From Closterium sp. NIES-65 (Eukaryota; Streptophyta; Zygnematophyceae; Desmidiales; Closteriaceae), in the NCBI GenBank assembly GCA_948144175.1, contig CANXME010002100.1:417604-481603 (forward strand): a stretch of DNA of 64,000 nt. The letters run 5' to 3'. The stretch's first letter is position 1. Every line of letters starts with the position of its first letter. The notes under the pieces were generated by a model. The model saw only the letters and a list, made by a program, of their open reading frames with translations. It was not told the origin of the DNA and did no database searches. Below are positions 60,401 to 64,000 of this stretch, one piece after another. A program made the translations under genes and the position numbers.

Positions 60401-61370
60401 TGCTTTCCTTACCTTGCCGTCACAATCTGCTCATATGTGCCGTTCTGTATATTATGATGATGTTAGGTGCATGCATTCAAGCATTGGATGGTACTGATGC
60501 TTGTATTGTGTGTTGGTCTGTTATCGTTGGATTTATACTGCCCTCTCCTCCACCTTTTTTTGAGCTTCGTACGGTGTATATCTTCCCCATATGTTAGGCT
60601 TCATTTACAGCAAAGCGCGCTGGGAGCTCTGGATGTTCACGTCGACAATGTTTTTGCAGCGTCACAATGAAGATTTCCATCACTCTAGCCAATATGTTAC
60701 GAGACGATTCGTGGCAGCAATCCTTCCCGAGCATAATGATGCTTTGACAAGCAGTGGCCGTCCTGCCACTTAGCACCGACGAGTATAAGAGAAGGCTTCA
60801 GCAAGCAGAACTCGATTGAAACCTGGGGACGCGGCAGCATCCCTAACAGCTGCCTTGCTCCAGTATGAAATTGACTAGTTCGAGGTGGGTGGCGATTTTC
60901 AGGCGGGAGAAGCTAAGGCGCCCCACCAAAGACTTCACTGGGACTCGGGAGAGCTATACGCAGTTTGTAGGCAACAATGATGAACTACAAGGTAGCTTGC
61001 CTAGCTCTGTCTGAGTAGTGCTTGTGCATGTCATTGATACATGAATAAAAAAACGTTGCGATGAATACTTCACAAACTGAGCCGAAAGAAGAAGCTGTGA
61101 AGGATGCGGTGCAGATGGAATTGCAAGAGTGAATGCTCTCACAACTTGAGCCGAAAGAAGAAGCTGCGAAGGATGCGGTGCAGATGGAATTGCAAGAGTG
61201 CAAGTTCACGATTCAGTATCGACTAGGGAAGAGAATGCAGCATGTGTGATGGCTTATCTTGGAATCTGCAGATGGTGAAGCTGTTAATAGCTTTCATGAC
61301 ATCGGCACCGGAGCCGTCCACCAAGCTATGAGCTGAGCTAACGAAAGGAGCGCCACGGACCTTGGGCGGA
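60400..61370. other. No clear gene; one 65-bp tandem duplication
   Basis: The segment GAGCCGAAAGAAGAAGCTGT, with surrounding bases through GATGGAATTGCAAGAGTG, occurs at about 61078-61132 and 61146-61200. No domain is recognised, and the remainder looks like decayed or intronic sequence of the hAT-like locus. Confidence 0.4.
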
Positions 61371-61457
61371 TATGGAGACTGGCATCGTTTACAAGGGGAG
61401 ACGAGTCAAAAATGCGTGTGGTATCTGTAGGGCACATAAAAGGGGGCAACACTGTAG

Positions 61458-61865
61458 GTGGCTCCAAGGTCAAGTGCAAATGAGAACTCTAGACCGATGG
61501 AAGAAGTCACGGAGTGCCTTGGGCGAGAATCCATTATTCCGAAAGTCCAGAACCAGTTGGGTCTTTATGGGTTGCCTATGCGCATAACAGCTGCTATAGA
61601 CAAGATGGTGGTGGGCAGGGATGAGACACTGGGTGGCTATGTGAGAGTTCTATATCCGGAACAGAGCGGCGCTCGCATGAAGCAAAGCGGCAGTGCCCAT
61701 CATGGGATTCGAGTTCCACTGGTCGTTGGATATAGTTGGAGGGCAGTCATAGCCACGCAAAGGCAGGAGGAAACCAAGCAGGTCATGATAGAGGACCGTC
61801 AACAAGGGGGCAGAAATACGGGCCTAGACAATGAAGTATGTAGCAACTGTAGTACAGACATGTGA
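61458..61865 (+). CDS. Unidentified open frame, 135 aa
   Basis: The frame encodes a hydrophilic protein (RVLYPEQSGARMKQ, HHGIRVPLVVGYSWR) without a recognised domain. It overlaps another frame with a Cys-rich stretch (CGICRAHKRGQHC). It could be a chance ORF or an exon remnant. No start context or neighbour supports function. Confidence 0.2.
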   Translation: MAPRSSANENSRPMEEVTECLGRESIIPKVQNQLGLYGLPMRITAAIDKMVVGRDETLGGYVRVLYPEQSGARMKQSGSAHHGIRVPLVVGYSWRAVIATQRQEETKQVMIEDRQQGGRNTGLDNEVCSNCSTDM

Positions 61866-61869
61866 GGGA

Positions 61870-62308
61870 TAGTGTCAACTTGGCCTGGAGCATGTGGGGA
61901 GGTTGCTGATAAACCAAGAAACGTTTTTTTTTTTAATAATAAAAGTATATTTTGAACTAAGGACCTCCTCCTTCCTATGACACAAAGAACCTGACCACCT
62001 CTTGATACACCCATTAAGTGACGAACCAACTGAGCGAATGGCGCCAACTGAAAAGGGACTTGTGTGCATACGGCGAAATGCAAAAGCGGAATGTTATTGG
62101 CTCTTACCATGGATCATGGTTGGGTAAAAATCAGCAAACATGCTCCATACCTTTTTTTTTTTTTTTTGGGAAAATGCTGATGCTTGTAGTGGAGCACCAA
62201 GGATGCAAATGGATGAGGTAAAGCCAAGGATAATAAACAAATGGGTAGCACTGGCAACGGCACTATGAAATTTTCGAAGTCAAGTGTTACCAGCAACAAT
62301 AGAGAATC
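61870..62308. other. Intergenic, T-rich runs, nothing recognised
   Basis: Poly-T tracts lie at about 61925-61935 and 62152-62167. No gene or RNA is recognised before the copia-4 LTR. Confidence 0.5.
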
Positions 62309-62437
62309 TGTCAAACTCATATGCTATGGTCTATCCTAGGCTGTAGTGGGGTAGATACTATAGGGTACAACATTTCTAGGTTTTCCTACTTGTACCCACA
62401 TTTTGCCTAGTCATTTCATTCCTCGTAATTGGTCACA
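62309..62437 (+). repeat. copia-4 5' LTR
   Basis: A 129-bp LTR defined by the TG...CA ends, the shared core and the adjoining primer site; the partner LTR is not in the window. Confidence 0.85.
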
Positions 62438-63179
62438 TGGTATAGAGCAGGTTCCCTAGTGGGAACGTTTTCTAGGGCCCACCACTATTACGATTCTTTA
62501 TTTCCTTACCTGCCCGGAGCGCGCTTGGCGCCTTGCCCTAGTCCGCGCCCCGTGCGCCTGCCCTCCCGTCGCGTCCCCTGCCCTTAGCGGCCCGTCGCGC
62601 CCCTTAAGGCCCCTTCGCGGCCCCCTTCTCGGCCCTTCGCGGCCCCTCTTTCAGCCCTTCGCGGCCCCTTCGCGGCCCTTCGTGCCCCCCCCCCCTCACG
62701 GCCCTTCGCGGCCCCTCGCGGCCCCTTCGCGGCCCTTCGCGGCCCCTTCGCGGCCTCTCCGCGGCCCTTCACGGCCCTTCGCGGCCCCTTCACGGCCCCT
62801 CCGCGACCCTTTCGCGGCCCCTCCACGGCTCTTCACGGCCCTGCCGCCCCGTCGTCGCCGCACCAGCAGCAGCTTGCCGTCGCGCCTGCTGCCGCTGCTA
62901 CTTCCGCCACGGCCGTCCGCGTCCCGCCGCCGCTGCTGCCGTGACAGCCACCGCCGCTGCTGCTGAGACAACCGCCGCTGCCACTGCCGTGACAGCCGCC
63001 GTCGCCGTCCCGGCCCTCCCTGCAGCCGAGTTGCGGCCCTGTTCCTGCCGGCGCACCTCGGCCCTGCCCCACCACTTGCGGGCTTCTACCCACCCGCCCC
63101 TGGTAAGAGCACCGCCGAGCCGCGCCCCTCCTGCTGCTGCTACTGCTAACCTGCTTCTGCTGCTGCTGCTGCTGCTGTC

Positions 63180-64000
63180 ATGGCTACCTCCAATGTGCTC
63201 ACCTTTGATGCTGAGGGTCAGGCTGTCGACTTTCAGGTCTGGGTTGATGATCTACAGCTTGTTCTGCAGTGCGATAGAAAAGACGGTCTCTCACTGTTTC
63301 GATCTCACGTCTGGCGCCTCTGCTACCCCTACTCCCGATACTGACAGTACTGTTCGCTCACAGTGGGCCACACGCGATGCTGCTGCCCGTCTTGCTGTGC
63401 GTAGTCACCTGCCATCCACTGAGCGCGCCCACTTTAGTCAGTACAAGAGTACTAAGACCTTGTACGACGCTGTAGTTGCACGCTACTCTTCCCCTGCCAC
63501 TGCTGCCCTTAGTCGCCTCATGCTGCCGTACCTGTTCCCTGACCTCGCCGCCTTTCCCACAGTCGCTGACCTCATTACGCACCTCCGCACTAGTGACACC
63601 CGCTACCGCGCTGCGCTTCCTGCTGAGTTCTGCGCTAAGAACCCCCCCCCCCCCCCCCCCCCCCCCCCATGTACATCACCCATACTACCTAGTCACCCGG
63701 CTCCGTGACTCCCTTCGCTCGGTCAGGGACCACTTCCTCTCTGTTTGCCCCACCACACTCACCGTTGACCTCCTCGAGGAGTGCCTCCTGGCAGCTCAAA
63801 AGACTATAGTCGCTGTAGGAGCTTCTCGTGGTGACCCTCGTGCCCCCTCTCTTGAGGGGGCTCCCCCTCCCCCCTTTTGCCCTCTGTTGCCTCTGCTGCT
63901 GCTGTCGACCTCGTTGGCACCGAGTCGGTCGGCGCTGCGTCTGCTCCTAGTGGGAGACGCCGCAACGGCAAGGGCAAGGGGGGCAAGGGCGCTGGAGGAG
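63180..64000 (+). pseudogene. copia-4 gag, frameshifted, incomplete at the window end
   Basis: The start MATSNVLTFDAEGQAVDFQV at 63180 matches the other copies. A base insertion near 63300 (CTGTTTCGATCTC where other copies lack one C) shifts the frame; similarity continues with TRDAAARLAVRSHLPSTERA and FPTVADLITHLRTSDTRYR. A run of 27 C (63642-63668) replaces the short Pro codon run of the other copies, and another base is missing just after it. The poly-Gly region is beginning at the window edge. The lesions next to homopolymers could be biological or assembly errors. Confidence 0.85.

Larger units (their letters stand above)
62309..64000 (+). mobile_element. copia-4: 5' part of a Ty1/copia element, runs off the window
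   Basis: A 129-bp 5' LTR (62309-62437, TGTCAAACTCATATGCTATG to TGGTCACA) carries the shared core (CTGTAGTGGGGTAG, AGGGTACAAC). The primer site TGGTATAGAGCAGG is at 62438, and the leader hairpin GTTCCC-tagt-GGGAAC at 62451-62466. The 3' LTR and target duplication lie outside the window. Confidence 0.93.

Overview
The window is nuclear DNA of a GC-rich eukaryote. It has spliceosomal introns, Ty1/copia and Ty3/gypsy (chromodomain) LTR retrotransposons, and a CHASE-domain hybrid histidine kinase of the cytokinin-receptor type. A streptophyte green alga (charophyte, possibly Closterium-like) fits best. That is an inference from gene families, not a proof. About three quarters of the window is mobile or tandemly repeated DNA.

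Layout. (1) 803-5355 and 12608-12852: an unusual retroelement with an RS-rich gag, three CCHC knuckles, a retropepsin and a fused DNA cytosine-5-methyltransferase-like domain, running into a 32-bp tandem array. An intact copia element (copia-1, 5356-12607, identical LTRs, TSD agcac) sits inside the array. (2) 13887-15103: a plant-type protein kinase pseudogene. (3) 15238-31477: a four-element nest. A TA-flanked TIR element contains a minus-strand chromovirus (15598-31351). The chromovirus carries a second TIR element (15921-18946) in its 3' LTR and a decayed copia (copia-2, 21525-28940) in its reverse transcriptase. (4) 32505-44424, minus strand: the only apparently intact host gene, a 12-exon CHASE hybrid histidine kinase whose splice phases all agree and give 1166 aa. 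Most of its introns hold minisatellites or degenerate copies of exon edges. (5) 45861-53290: copia-3, identical LTRs, one frameshift. (6) 53300-61870: SINE-like repeats and a decayed hAT-type gene, split by a non-autonomous LTR element (54105-56955) that contains another (54630-55934), and by a minus-strand one (56984-58888). (7) 62309 to the window end: the 5' part of copia-4.

The autonomous copia elements and two of the three non-autonomous ones share a conserved LTR core and a tRNA-iMet-type primer site, so the short elements are probably mobilised by copia proteins. The strongest candidate for unusual biology is the gag-protease-methyltransferase polyprotein. The second is the histidine kinase, which keeps its phosphorylatable His and Asp but has lost the N-box and G2-box residues normally needed for ATP binding. 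All functional statements rest on reading motifs in the translated sequence; no database search was run.
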